In this document: one piece after another, positions 54,450 to 64,000 of the stretch
Layout of the letters: the number at the start of each line of letters is the position of its first letter
How positions within the stretch are numbered: position 1 is the first letter of the stretch
Assembly (NCBI GenBank): GCA_030220185.1
Contig: JASPKZ010010273.1
Coordinates: 1,240,001-1,304,000 of the forward strand
Source: Diploptera punctata
Taxonomy: Eukaryota; Arthropoda; Insecta; Blattodea; Blaberidae
Length of the DNA stretch: 64,000 nucleotides
Reading direction: 5' to 3'
Notes under the pieces: generated by a model
What the model saw: the letters and a program-made list of their open reading frames with translations, nothing else
What the model was told of the DNA's origin: nothing
The model's database searches: none
Program-made: the position numbers and the translations under genes

Positions 54450-54843
54450 TTTACGGAATGACAGTCCCACTTACATTAGCTTCTGCCCGTTCCTGGAATT
54501 CCCTCCCTCAAGATATCAGGGGTTGCCGCACATTAGCCTCTCTCTATCCGTTCCTGGAATCGCCTCACTCATATATCAGGGATTGCTGCACATTTGACAC
54601 TTGTAAGTCACGTTTATACAATTATTCTCATTTTTCCATCTTGTACATTTTATGTTTCATTCGTTAAATCCAGATTAAATAAAACTATTTTGTAATTAAT
54701 AGGTTAATTATATTGTAGATACACCATGTAATAATTTTGTTTATTATTATTTAGATGTAAGAATAATTTTTGTATTTTTTTTTATCTGGTTGAGTGGCAG
54801 AGAAGGTCTTAAGGCCTTAACTCTGCCAGGTAAAACAAATATA

Positions 54844-54876
<33 letters not shown>
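54450..54876 (+). mobile_element. LINE ORF2 end and 3' tail (family L4)
   Basis: Reads MTVPLTLASARSWNSLPQDI, RGCRTLASLYPFL. The A-R-WNSLP motif is the well-known last segment of CR1/Jockey/L2-type ORF2 proteins. The segment CGTTCCTGGAAT..CTCA..ATATCAGGG-TTGC is partly repeated in tandem. The 3' end GTTGAGTGGCAGAGAAGG, TCTTAAGGCCTTAACTCTGC and (ATT)n at 54847-54876 match the L4 copy at 52857. Confidence 0.78.
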
Positions 54877-54878
<2 letters not shown>

Positions 54879-54880
54879 AA

Positions 54881-55053
54881 ACTAACTCACTGGTACTATC
54901 GAACCCACAGGTTCATGGCAGCGCGGACATACACTCTCCTGAGCCTTTTTTCCAATCATTCCCTGTATAATCTCCCTCAAATCATAGTTAATGTTATTCT
55001 CCCACCTCATTCTTGGTCTACTAACTGGGCGTTTTCCCTCTGGTTTTCCTACA
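54881..55053 (-). pseudogene. LINE 3' fragment (family L1)
   Basis: Antisense CTCACTGGTACTATCGAACC, CATGGCAGCGCGGACATAC, ATAATCTCCCTCAAATCATA and CTGGGCGTTTTCCCTCTGG. It lies tail to tail with the L4 LINE end, right after its (ATT)n tail. Confidence 0.85.
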
Positions 55054-55267
55054 TGTTATTATTATTATAAAAGACACTTGTTCATATAGTTCAGGTGCTA
55101 AATTGGTAGCAAGCTTTATGTTTAGAAAGTCGTCTCTGACTCATCAATGTTTAAAATTGGTCTCTGCCATTTGAAGGGTTCAGGATAAAATTAGCCAAGT
55201 TCAGTTTTGCCAAATTTGAACATATTACCAATACCTCTTATTTTTCACTATTATTATAAGATATGTT

Positions 55268-55620
55268 GTAACATTTGCTAATGAAACTTCGGTCTTAAAA
55301 GAAAGCGATAAATACAAATTATTAGTATTCGAAAAATAAGTTATTGAGAAAAATATGTGAACTAAAGAATCGGATACTAAATGGAGAATAAAGTTCAATG
55401 AAGAACTTGACAGAATAATAAAATACACAAATATCATCTTCATAAAATCCGAGAGATTAAACTGAATTGGGCATGTATACTGGATGTAGGATGACAGACT
55501 GGTTAAAAATAATTTAAATAGAAACCAGTAATAAAAACGCGAAATAAAAAATGCCAAAAAAAAAAGATGGGAGAACGAACAATGTTCAAACCGATTTAAC
55601 TTCTATGAAAATTCAAAATT
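55268..55620 (+). pseudogene. LINE ORF2 C-terminal fragment
   Basis: Plus-strand residues ETSVLKESDKYKLLVFEK, KWRIKFNEELDRIIKYTNII, IKSERLNWIGHVYWM, DDRLVKNNLNRNQ follow the LINE C-terminal order (W-x-GHV-x-RM). There are stops and an A-run. The 110-residue minus-strand frame is its shadow. Confidence 0.78.
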
Positions 55621-55624
55621 AAAA

Positions 55625-56475
55625 ATACTCAGGGCATGGTAGAAATGGAAATCAATATTTGACACGTAAAAGGAAGAGAGATTACTATTATTATTAGCAG
55701 TAGCTCATGCTAATTAATGAAGACGGAGTACAGGGCTATTAGAACCATAGTTATTGCTAGGGAGATGTTTAGCACGGAAACACTTCGTGTGGTTATCACT
55801 GTTACATAGCGCTGAATGACTACAACACTGTTAAATGACTATCAGCCATCACCGCCTGCCATGACCACCATGTTGAATGACCTCAATTTGAAGGCGAATA
55901 ATTAAATCATAGACCACTACCTACTAACACTCTAGTTGCAACAGGCTGCGTATGACACATTTTAATAATGTAGAAGACTCTTCTCTCACACAATGGGGAT
56001 GAGTTAAATTTCTGGTCTCAATAATTATCTAGTTGTGATTTCTTTTCCAGATTTTTAAGCAAATGCATTTAGGTATCATTTTACCAAACGAATGTGCTAA
56101 ATGATTCAACCGAAAAATGTGCACAATATGAAACACAATTCCAAGTAACTATTTGGTTCATTTGTGGTGAGATTTTATTGGACTCAAATTTATTTTATAC
56201 TATTTTGTTTTAATCTCATCCTAAGGCAACAACATTCTATGCGATGCATCTAAGAATTAAATTAAACAAATGTGCTGAATTAATTACTTAATGGCAGATG
56301 AATTACTGCCGATCGTAAACGTTCACTCTATTTATAGACTTCTCTCCTTCCCCACCTATACATTTTAACAATTAAATTAATGCACATTTATCTATTTAGA
56401 AATACATTTTAATTCTATAGCAAATTTATATGATGGTTTCTTCATCTAATATAACATGTATAACATGCAAAATAC
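55625..56475. other. no recognisable gene
   Basis: AT-rich; nothing supported. Confidence 0.5.
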
Positions 56476-56705
56476 TCCACCTGTAAGACAAATGTCAGAA
56501 AAACTTTAAGGCCCAAACGGTCCCCGAAATCATATTGCCTTCATCATCATCCTTATCATTATCATCATCGTCATCATCATCATCATTCTTCATCGGTGTG
56601 GAAAGCAACGGGAAGCTACCACATCTACAATTCCCTAGTAAAGCTGCAAGCATAGCATGAAAATGTTATGATTGCAATGAAGGACCTGCCTTCGGGCAGA
56701 ATTAC

Positions 56706-57900
56706 TAGAGCTAGGAATTTTAGGTGCTGCACCTTAATTTTATTTTGTTACTACAATGCTCAAATTAGCTTGTCTTGTAAAGAAAACATTAAATAAATGC
56801 CCCTAAATGTATTTAGTTGCACCTTTTTCAATGCTAGCACTTGTTTGCACCTTTTTATCAATGCAAGCACATTTTGCACTTTTTTAAACTTTTTTGTCTC
56901 TTAGCAGCATTGTATTTCCAAAATAATGTGTACATATTTTTTTACATTTCTTCAAATACGCTTTCAAGGTTTGGTAACGCATGTGTGGTATCAGTCCACA
57001 TCACATTACTTCCACTTTAGTGCAGTCCCGTTAGGCTATTCCTTTTAACTTAGTTCGCACCTTCTTGCACCATAGTTATGCGAAAGCTATTGTTTAATCA
57101 AGGGAGGTTGTTGAGTGCATAAACAAATGTTTCAGTTCAAAATAATATTTGGCTTGTGCGGTCTGCTATTTTCCTGAGTGACCAGTATACAGTATGCCAA
57201 AACCGAATGTGAACTCCTACAAACTACGTGATTTTGTAAAACAGTTTAGTGCATATGGAATTCAGAGTGACAGATCTGTTATGAGGTGCATTCTTTGTGA
57301 TATTTCAATAACAATTGATGAAAAACACCAACAAAATCGTGTTACGCAGCATATAGGTAGTGCAAAACGCGAAAAAATACAAAGCAGTAAATGTGTATTG
57401 CGACAACAGTTCATTGGCGAGGCGATGCCTTCTTCAAGTTTAATAAATAATATATATATTTTTAAATGATACAGTAACCTCTGTATGAAGAAAAATTAAA
57501 CAGATCAGTCAAGTAGAATGTGAAAACCAGTATATTCTACATTAGACGAAACCACTGATAGACAGTTGAGATATTGAACTTTTTTTTTAGATATGTTCTA
57601 AACATTTGAGTTGTTGAATAATATCTGCTTAACAGTTTTCTGGACTTGTGATTTCAATAACATAATGTTCTGGGACTTGTCTTACTCAGACTTTTTAATA
57701 TATGACAACATGACTGAATTTTGTGTCGTGAGTTACTTGATGTAATTGGTTTTGGTACTCTTTAATGATAATTCACATGCAAAATTTGCAACTTCTATTA
57801 AAAAAAAATTGCACCTTTCTTTGCACCTTTTTCTGCTAAATTAAAGCACCTTTTTTGCACCTTTTTCACCAAGATTTTGCACCTACATTACCTAGCTCTA
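56706..57900 (+). mobile_element. hAT-type transposon, 1195 bp, in a SINE
   Basis: The ends TAGAGCTAGG and CCTAGCTCTA are perfect 10-bp inverted repeats, with further similarity (TTAGGTGC). They are flanked by the perfect 8-bp duplication AGAATTAC (56698-56705, 57901-57908). An 8-bp duplication and a TAGAG start fit the hAT superfamily. Both subterminal regions carry several GCACCTTTTT repeats in the same orientation, likely transposase-binding sites. It keeps only the first part of a coding region, so it is non-autonomous. Confidence 0.95.
57194..57469 (+). CDS. N-terminal zinc-finger part of a hAT transposase
   Basis: MPKPNVNSYKLRDFVKQFSA, YGIQSDRSVMRCILCDISIT, IDEKHQQNRVTQHIGSAKRE. The CxxC (RCILC), a spacer and a TQHIGSAKR ending form a BED-like zinc finger, as in hAT N-termini and the CGGBP1-type domain. 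BED fingers bind DNA and are used for end recognition. It stops after 91 residues, shortly before the GCACC repeats. The RNase-H-like catalytic domain and the C-terminal dimerisation region are absent. The Met start is clear. It is a truncated remnant, though its frame is intact. Confidence 0.75.
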   Translation: MPKPNVNSYKLRDFVKQFSAYGIQSDRSVMRCILCDISITIDEKHQQNRVTQHIGSAKREKIQSSKCVLRQQFIGEAMPSSSLINNIYIFK

Positions 57901-57925
57901 AGAATTACTATGGATGGATCATGCA

Positions 57926-58535
57926 AAACGCTTTTTGCAATAACCCTTTTTAATTTAAAAAAAAGTTAAAATATCATGGAATTACAACACATAAAACAAG
58001 GGTATTTCTCAGTAATGAAGGTCAAAGGAAGTAAAAAAAAACATCTTAATGAAACTGTTCCTAAAATTAAACCCTTAGAATCTTACCAAAAAGGGTATAC
58101 CACATAATACAAAGTTAGAAATTATTAAAAATGTCGAAATTAAAAGTGTTTGAAAATATAGATTGTAAAATAATTATCCTAATTACGAAGTTTATATCAA
58201 TTTGTTATTTAAGATTTTTTGAGAGGTATTTCTTTAGAAAATATCACAGGGAATCGGCATTACATAGAATTTCCTAGCACGAGGAAATAAATGTACAGTA
58301 GTTTGTTGCGAGGTCTCAATTAATAAAACGCCGCGAGGCGTGAAAACTGAACTGTTTATAAGAATTTATTTTAAGATCCGCCTGATCTGCCATCAACTGA
58401 TCCAATCTCTTTTGTTCATAAAATATAGGCTAAAAATGTATGGCAGCATAATAAGAGGCGCGATGATACAAACAAGACTCATTTATCGAACAAATGTTTA
58501 GGGTCATGTGAACATTACTTTAGCTCAAAATGTTT
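57926..58535. other. no recognisable gene
   Basis: AT-rich; nothing supported. Confidence 0.5.
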
Positions 58536-58539
58536 CTTT

Positions 58540-59490
58540 TCTGTACAGTAAGGACCATTGTTGGCGATGCCTCTTCTAGAATGAAAGGGAGAGATGGTAG
58601 AAAGAAGAGATCCATGAGTATATCAGAAAAAAAAAACTTAATTGAAATTCCATTCTATGTAAGAAAGACTATCTGAAGTAAGGCAAACGTTTTAGCTATG
58701 ACAAAATCAAGAGTGCATCATAGAATCATAGACAAGGGACATATGATAGCATTCAAACTAACATTGATCTTAAATGGGAATTGAAAAGTCAGCAATTTTG
58801 CTTGACGATGTTGGATCCCATAGTTGTGACATGAAGAGATCGGTTTTAGAACCCATTCCATTGGATTCATATTGATGAAAAGTAATTTCAGATGACAGAA
58901 TAAACAGAGTTTTACCTTGCATTAGAGAAACATGATCCACACTTGTCAGAACAAATGCTTTATTGGGAAAGTGATGTTTCGTCCATGTCTTCATTAAATA
59001 GTAATGAGTATTTCGTTGGTAAAAGTGGGCAGAAGCCACCAAAATGGAGCAGAAAAAAAGGAACAATGGTTACAGAACATGAATACAGACTATGCTGATC
59101 GAGAAAGTACTTCCTGTTATCAAATCAAAATGACCTTCATGGAAATCATCTAATTCTATCTACATGCAGCAGGACAATGCAAAACCAAACATTGATCCTT
59201 CAAATCCTGAGTTCATAGCCGCAGATTCTGAGACTGGCCCAACTACACACCTCTGTTTGTCAGCATCCAAATAGCTTAAATATGAACGTCCGTGATTTCA
59301 GTTTCAACAATACTTTAAGACTCTTCGAGATTAAACGGCCCAGTAACAGTAGATAAACTTGTTACTGCTGTCGTAAAAGACTTCGAGGATTTTCCTACTG
59401 AGACTCTGATAAACATTCTCTTAAGCTTCCAACAATTCATGATTGAATTCATGAAGGTTCATGGAAGAAATTGCTAAACACAGAGAAGAC
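58540..59490 (+). pseudogene. Tc1/mariner-type transposase, heavily decayed
   Basis: Fragments in order across frames: GDASSRMKGRDGRKKRSMS (linker), LAMTKSRVHHRIIDKGHM (helix-turn-helix, like KSTVHRLIK), WIHIDEK (first catalytic D), YLALEKHDPHLSEQMLYWES, KSGQKPPKWSRKKGTM, MQQDNAKPN (second catalytic D), DPSNPEFIAADSE, and a C-terminal part through about 59470. This resembles the mariner branch with HIDEKWF and QQDNARPH motifs also found in plants. Many stops and frameshifts; no inverted ends were identified. Confidence 0.75.
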
Positions 59491-59805
59491 AACGGCAGAT
59501 GTGTTCGTGTTTAGTTCACAAATGTAACTCTGATAGTCATTTCCGCTTGTGCTGCTTTAGATGGTGCCAAGTGATTAATTGCTCCTGAATACTGTAAACA
59601 ACACTGCCATGAACTTTGAACACCTGGGAAAATGTAGTTTAGTCCATAATTTTTGGAATGGGACAAATGGACAGGTATATTGGGAAGCAAGAAGACAAAT
59701 GCCAATTGTTCCACAAAATATCTGGGCATTGGCTTAAGTAAAACAAATAAATCTCATTATTTGTAATGGTGCTCTAAATATATATATATATATATATTTA
59801 TATTC
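59491..59805. other. unassigned, with a short (TA)n
   Basis: Possibly the 3' side of the decayed mariner element. (TA)n at 59779-59798 abuts the SINE that follows. The minus-strand frame at 59511-59729 has no domain. Confidence 0.45.
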
Positions 59806-59810
59806 CACCG

Positions 59811-60141
59811 CTGTGGTCTCGTGGTAGCGTGCTTCCTTGTCACGCAGCGGGCCCGGGTTCGATCCCCGGTCGGAGCAGTTTTTCTGGGTGAGGTTTTTAT
59901 CGGGGTTTTTCCTCACCTATAAGACAAATGTCAGGAAAACTTTAAGGCCCAAACGGTCCCCGAAATCATATGGCCATCATCATCATCAATCCTATCATTA
60001 TCATCATCCTTCACCGGTGTGGAAAGCAACGGGAAGCTACCACACCTACAATTCCCTAGTAAAGCTGCAAGCATAGCATGAAAGTGCTATGATTGTAGTG
60101 AAGGACCTGCCCTCGGGCAGAATTACTATGGATGGATGGAT
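59811..60141 (+). mobile_element. tRNA-headed SINE (family S1), near-full copy
   Basis: CCACCGCTGTGGTCTCGTGG, GGGTTCGATCCCCGGTCGG, TCTGGGTGAGGTTTTTATCG, GTGTGGAAAGCAACGGGAAG, CTGCCCTCGGGCAGAATTAC, TATGGATGGATGGA. AT-rich flanks (TATATATTTATATT, ATATGTATATATG) may hide the target duplication. One of the best copies in the window. The open frames across it are shadows. Confidence 0.93.
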
Positions 60142-60149
60142 ATGTATAT

Positions 60150-61179
60150 ATGTTTTTTGTTGTTGAGAGCTATTAAGTTACTACTAAAAAAATTCGACCA
60201 AATCTTTGGGCCGAAGGTAAAATAAAATAACAAATACACTTCCATGCAGTAGTGTGTGTTTTGTATTAAACTGCTCACATATCTAGAACTTATTTAGAAC
60301 TAAATACATAGATATTTATAACTAGAACTAAACATTTCAGAATTCTTTCTTTTAAGTAATAAAATTCAATATAAGAGGATGTCATGTCTGTAAATCTATT
60401 TTAGAATACATATTGGGCCTATTTGCAAATGCAGATTCGATATATGGTAGCCATTCTTCTAAAAACAGTTTTACTTTCTCCTTGATTTTCATCAAATTTT
60501 GTTACATTAATATTTCATTGAAGCTATAGTAGTGGAATTTTTACATTTATTCGAACGATTCTCTTTTAATTATTTTGAATAATATGAGAAATTTGGAGAT
60601 CCCTGCCATGAACATAGAACATGAGTATACAATAATATCTGCAATAACCTGGTGTATCTAGGGAAGGACCAATCTACAAGTGGCAACGTTAACCATGTAT
60701 AGCTATCTTTTTGAACCTGCTATCGCACTGCACGATAAATAAAAACGATTGTATGTCTGTTGGAAAATGTATTAACTTACTCATTGAAAAACACAGCTAA
60801 ATAGAACTGGGTCAGGCCATTCTAAAAATCGAAATACGCGTGTGTCATATGTTTTATAGGCTACATACAAAAAAGTTTTATTCTCTTTTCAAAACTTTGT
60901 TTGAATTATGTATGGAGTTTTTTTTTGTCTGCCTACATTTTGTAAAAGTAAATTAAATATCCGTTATAAAAGTAGGTACAGGCAAGATGAAAAGTAATTA
61001 ACCATGAATTAAATACAAATCGAATCTAGCTTTTCTTTTATTTTCTACAATCATGGAAGTTATGTTAATACTCATAGCTATTTGCAAACATACTTTGACT
61101 GATACATATTCTAATAAAATAGGTCACCCAAATTCCTGAAATTTACTAAAGACCTAACAATTAATATTATTAATACTAA

Positions 61180-61180
<1 letters not shown>
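60150..61180. other. no recognisable gene
   Basis: AT-rich; nothing supported. Confidence 0.55.
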
Positions 61181-61182
<2 letters not shown>

Positions 61183-61229
<47 letters not shown>

Positions 61230-61230
61230 T
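61183..61230. repeat. (AAT)n microsatellite
   Basis: About 16 units. Confidence 0.95.
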
Positions 61231-61254
61231 GAATTAAAGTTAAACTAAAAAATA

Positions 61255-61590
61255 TATTCGAAGGCGATTCTTCTGTTATATGGATATGAAACTTGGTCTC
61301 TCAATTTAGATAAGAAGGGAGAAAATTACAGTATTTGATAATAAAGCGTTAGAGAAGAATTGGCAAAGTAAATGGAAGAAACTACATGAGGGTGAGCTCC
61401 TGATCTTTATGGAGAATCAGACTTAGATAATAGTTGAGGCTCGTACAATGTGACAGGAATAAGTATTAACTATTTTGGAGAGAAGTTCATTATACAGGGA
61501 ATGTTTGAAAATTTCAGCTCAGTATAGGGATGTATGGATACCATATGTACGCGTTGTCATGGATTTTCGGGTTCGATAGTGCCAACTGCG
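61255..61590 (+). pseudogene. LINE 3' fragment (family L1), diverged
   Basis: TTCTGTTATATGGATATGAA, CTTGGTCTCTCAATTTAGA, GAATCAGACTTAGATAATAG, then ATTATACAGGGAATG, AGGGATGTATGGA and the family end CGGGTTCGATAGTGCC. It follows the L1 order with large deletions. Confidence 0.75.
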
Positions 61591-61810
61591 AATAATGAGT
61601 TATGTGACTTTTCCTTTTGTTAACCTACACATAGCACAATAATATTATTGAAAAGTACTTAATAGGAAAAGTGGCAACATTTTCAACAATCCCACTTGTA
61701 TATTTTTCTTGATATCAGTTATATTTAGCTGTAGAAATAGATATAGCATGAAAGTTTTCTTTGCCTTATAGTAGGGTTTATTTTATATTTTTTTTAATCG
61801 GGTATTTCCT

Positions 61811-61814
<4 letters not shown>

Positions 61815-61859
<45 letters not shown>
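61815..61859. repeat. (TA)n microsatellite
   Basis: About 22 TA units. Confidence 0.95.
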
Positions 61860-61864
<5 letters not shown>

Positions 61865-64000
61865 TATTTAAACATGAAATCAAAATAGGTTCTTTGATTG
61901 GAGAATTTCTGTCACGTTACCAATAAATCTGTACTTATTTAACAACTCCTTTTCAATTGATACTAAAACTAGTGAACTCAACCTGGCTTCTCACTGTGTT
62001 GACCTTGTGCAAGTTATGATTATTTTCAGTGTTGAAAAGGATGCTCAACAATTGCAGTTGTTTGTTGGAATTTTAAAGATTAGAAGATCAAGTTTGTAAA
62101 TGTTTGGCAAGTGTACTAACAACTCTATCAAATTCATGAATTTCACCATAAGAACTACTGGATTATCGTACAACTCTCGATCAGAAGTTGTGCACAAAAA
62201 GTTAGTACGTTTCTCCAACAGAGAATATAAAAATTATCATTGTACAACTTCAGCATATTGAAAATGCTTCTTATGGAAAATTCCCCCTCATCTGTAGAAA
62301 AGCACTGAAATCAAGAAGAGACATGAAACTATGTTTTTGATGACTGCGAAAGCTTCCTTTAACTGAATGTAGAGGCCCATGATTTCATTTAACGGTGCTC
62401 TATAAGCCTCTTCTGGTTCTGTGCTCTGATGATTTGATTTCTTGGCTGCACCTCAGTCATATGCTGAACGTTGCTCCAAATCTCGATGAATCCATTAACA
62501 TGCAACTCTCTGATAATCACTTTAACATCTTCTATTCCTTTACAACTTCACATTATGTTGATATTTTTAGTTTGAAGAAAAACTAATAAAGGACATCTGT
62601 ATGTGAAAAGATCAAAGAAATAACCTCTATCAAAGACACTGGAAACTTAAATAAAAAATATGCAGAACCCTCAGCTTGTATAATTGTTTCAGAATCCGAT
62701 TTTCAGTAACATCAATACTTCTCTCAAAGTATTGTTTTAAGGGAACTCTTATTTTCTTTGATGGTATTTGTAAATCGTGAAGAAAAACTCCATCTTGTTG
62801 CAGTCAACGTAACAAGTTTATTCTCCACCATTTTCTTCATTGCATTCACTCGTTTAAATTATTTGACAAAGAAAGTGCGAATTCCTGGCGGTATAATGAA
62901 AAAAGATATTACATTATTTTAATATTGCTGATAGACTGCTGTAATATTAAGTTTAAGACATGGCTGTAACAATGCTCAAAAAGTGAGGATAATGTTTTTT
63001 TACAACTAATGCTTGAAGTCCTCCAGCAATACTTACCAATACCGGAAAGCCTGAAAAAAAAAGTCTGAAAAAAAAGTTGGCCCTTTCGCGCCCAGATTTG
63101 TATTCCGACGCTAATGGCCTTAGTTGTTAAAGAAAGTATTTATGTAAAGTATTCAAACTCTCTAACTAACCAATCAACATGGTCTTGAAACTAATTGTAT
63201 ACGTGTAAATTATTTATACACTTAGGGTAGCCATGTTGCTGGGAGTGTTTGTGCCATGTTGTCTAGGTAACCCCGCTACTATTGGTTGCCTGCCTCGCGT
63301 CTAATGGCAACATCAATGAGTGCTAGGGCTTGTCGTTAATTGACCTCTGACCACAACAGTGATCTAAGTAACATAAAGATTACAAATTACCATGATTAAA
63401 ACTGCGGAACAAGTACAACCTGTACGAGATAACTGTTGAGACGAACCGTTCTTAAAAACACACGCTACTTAATCAATAGTTAGACCTACATTTGGTTATA
63501 ACTTTCTTCTTGTGAACACGTATGTCCAGGGATCGCGCGGGTCGAGGTTCGATTCCGACAAAAATCCATATAGGCTATTTGGGTTAAGAGAAAATTAAAA
63601 CACTATTTTTTTCGGGTAGGAAGTTGAAAACTGTGTTCATATAGCTTGAACATACATGATAAAGAATCGGATGTCAAAAAGAACATCCCTTGCAAAATTT
63701 TCAAGCGTTGAAGCTGGCGTCGCGATGAGTCTCGAAGCAGAGATAAGTATTGTTAAACTCATAAAATAGGTCTAAACAAATAAATTATAATCTTTTTAAT
63801 CAGAAACTTTTTCTTTAATATGGCGATTAAAATCCACAATCGACCCTCAATAGTCAAAATTAAAGCGGTAAGCTTCTCTTTATTCCCGCAAACAAATGGT
63901 TTAAAATTTTGACAGATACGTGATTTGTTGCCTGTCACGATAACCATGACCAATTATAGGAAATAAACATTAATTGCAATGTTGTCATAAAACCACTACA
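61860..64000. other. no recognisable gene
   Basis: Mostly AT-rich. Around 62330-62600 there is text that could be a very old transposase-like frame (the 63-residue frame at 62395-62586), but no motif is clear. At about 63240-63320 CG rises (GTAACCCCGCTACTATTGG). At 63533-63560 GGGTCGAGGTTCGATTCCGA looks like an isolated tRNA-type B box. The minus-strand frame at 63759-63953 has no domain. Confidence 0.5.

Larger units (their letters stand above)
56479..57925 (+). mobile_element. S1 SINE (5'-truncated), split by a hAT element
   Basis: The first part runs CACCTGTAAGACAAATGTCA, AAGGCCCAAACGGTCCCCG, CATCATCATC, GTGTGGAAAGCAACGGGAAG to GGGCAGAATTAC at 56705. The rest, AGAATTACTATGGATGGATC, resumes at 57901. 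The tRNA-like head is missing. Confidence 0.9.

Noticed and set aside
55225..55557. 110-residue minus-strand frame
   Set aside because: Antisense of the LINE fragment at 55268-55620.
62330..62900. Possible old hAT transposase on either strand
   Set aside because: Some words look coding-like but no motif could be read in order.

Overview
This is an AT-rich, repeat-dominated stretch of an insect nuclear genome with no intact host gene that I can support. The best guess is a cockroach (Blattodea), possibly Periplaneta americana. That is inference from the look of the repeats: decayed LINEs whose reverse-transcriptase tails end in (GTGA)n, (GATG)n or (AAT)n, tRNA-headed SINEs ending in GGATGGATGGA, many (AAT)n and (TA)n microsatellites, and several mariner families. 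There are no bacterial-type operons, and nearly every open frame is a transposon remnant, a microsatellite translation or a shadow.

Layout. 1-9.3 kb: a hairpin-ended repeat, one of two copies of a TIR repeat, LINE tails, a SINE with a 10-bp target duplication and a foldback element. 9.3-15.5 kb: a TA-flanked internally deleted Tc1/mariner element, tRNA-headed SINEs, and an antisense LINE with a 14-bp target duplication that was later hit by a foldback element with its own 13-bp duplication. 16-22.5 kb: (AAT)n arrays, SINEs and the longest LINE remnant (20.5-22.3 kb, YADD box visible, frame broken several times). 22.9-24.9 kb: a 106-bp MITE and a deleted mariner element that contains a hammerhead-ribozyme-like motif. 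26.6-34.7 kb: a second foldback element, a LINE inserted into its own family, and three copies of the hairpin-ended family. 35.1 kb: one short coding block of a conserved protein family. 37.1-38.2 kb: a structurally complete but mutated mariner element. 38.4-46.5 kb: SINEs, two repeats with a 'CCGGCGTGCG' start, a 516-bp tandem duplication and a head-to-head tRNA-like pair. 46.7-49.4 kb: an ORF1-like coding remnant split by a 25-copy, 61/64-bp minisatellite. 50.8-55.6 kb: a 377-bp palindrome and LINE tails ending in (AAT)n. 56.5-57.9 kb: a hAT element inside a SINE with a perfect 8-bp duplication. 58.5-59.5 kb: a mariner transposase pseudogene. 60-64 kb: mostly unassigned AT-rich DNA.

How it fits together. 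The window records successive insertions: LINEs provide the machinery presumably used by the SINEs, DNA transposons survive mainly as deleted derivatives, and foldback and hairpin elements lie on top. The most interesting signals are the hammerhead-like fold at 23576-23635, hammerhead-core-like motifs in palindromic elements, the hairpin-ended family without terminal inverted repeats, and the minisatellite inside a retroelement ORF. All identifications are by eye from sequence and family knowledge; no search was run.
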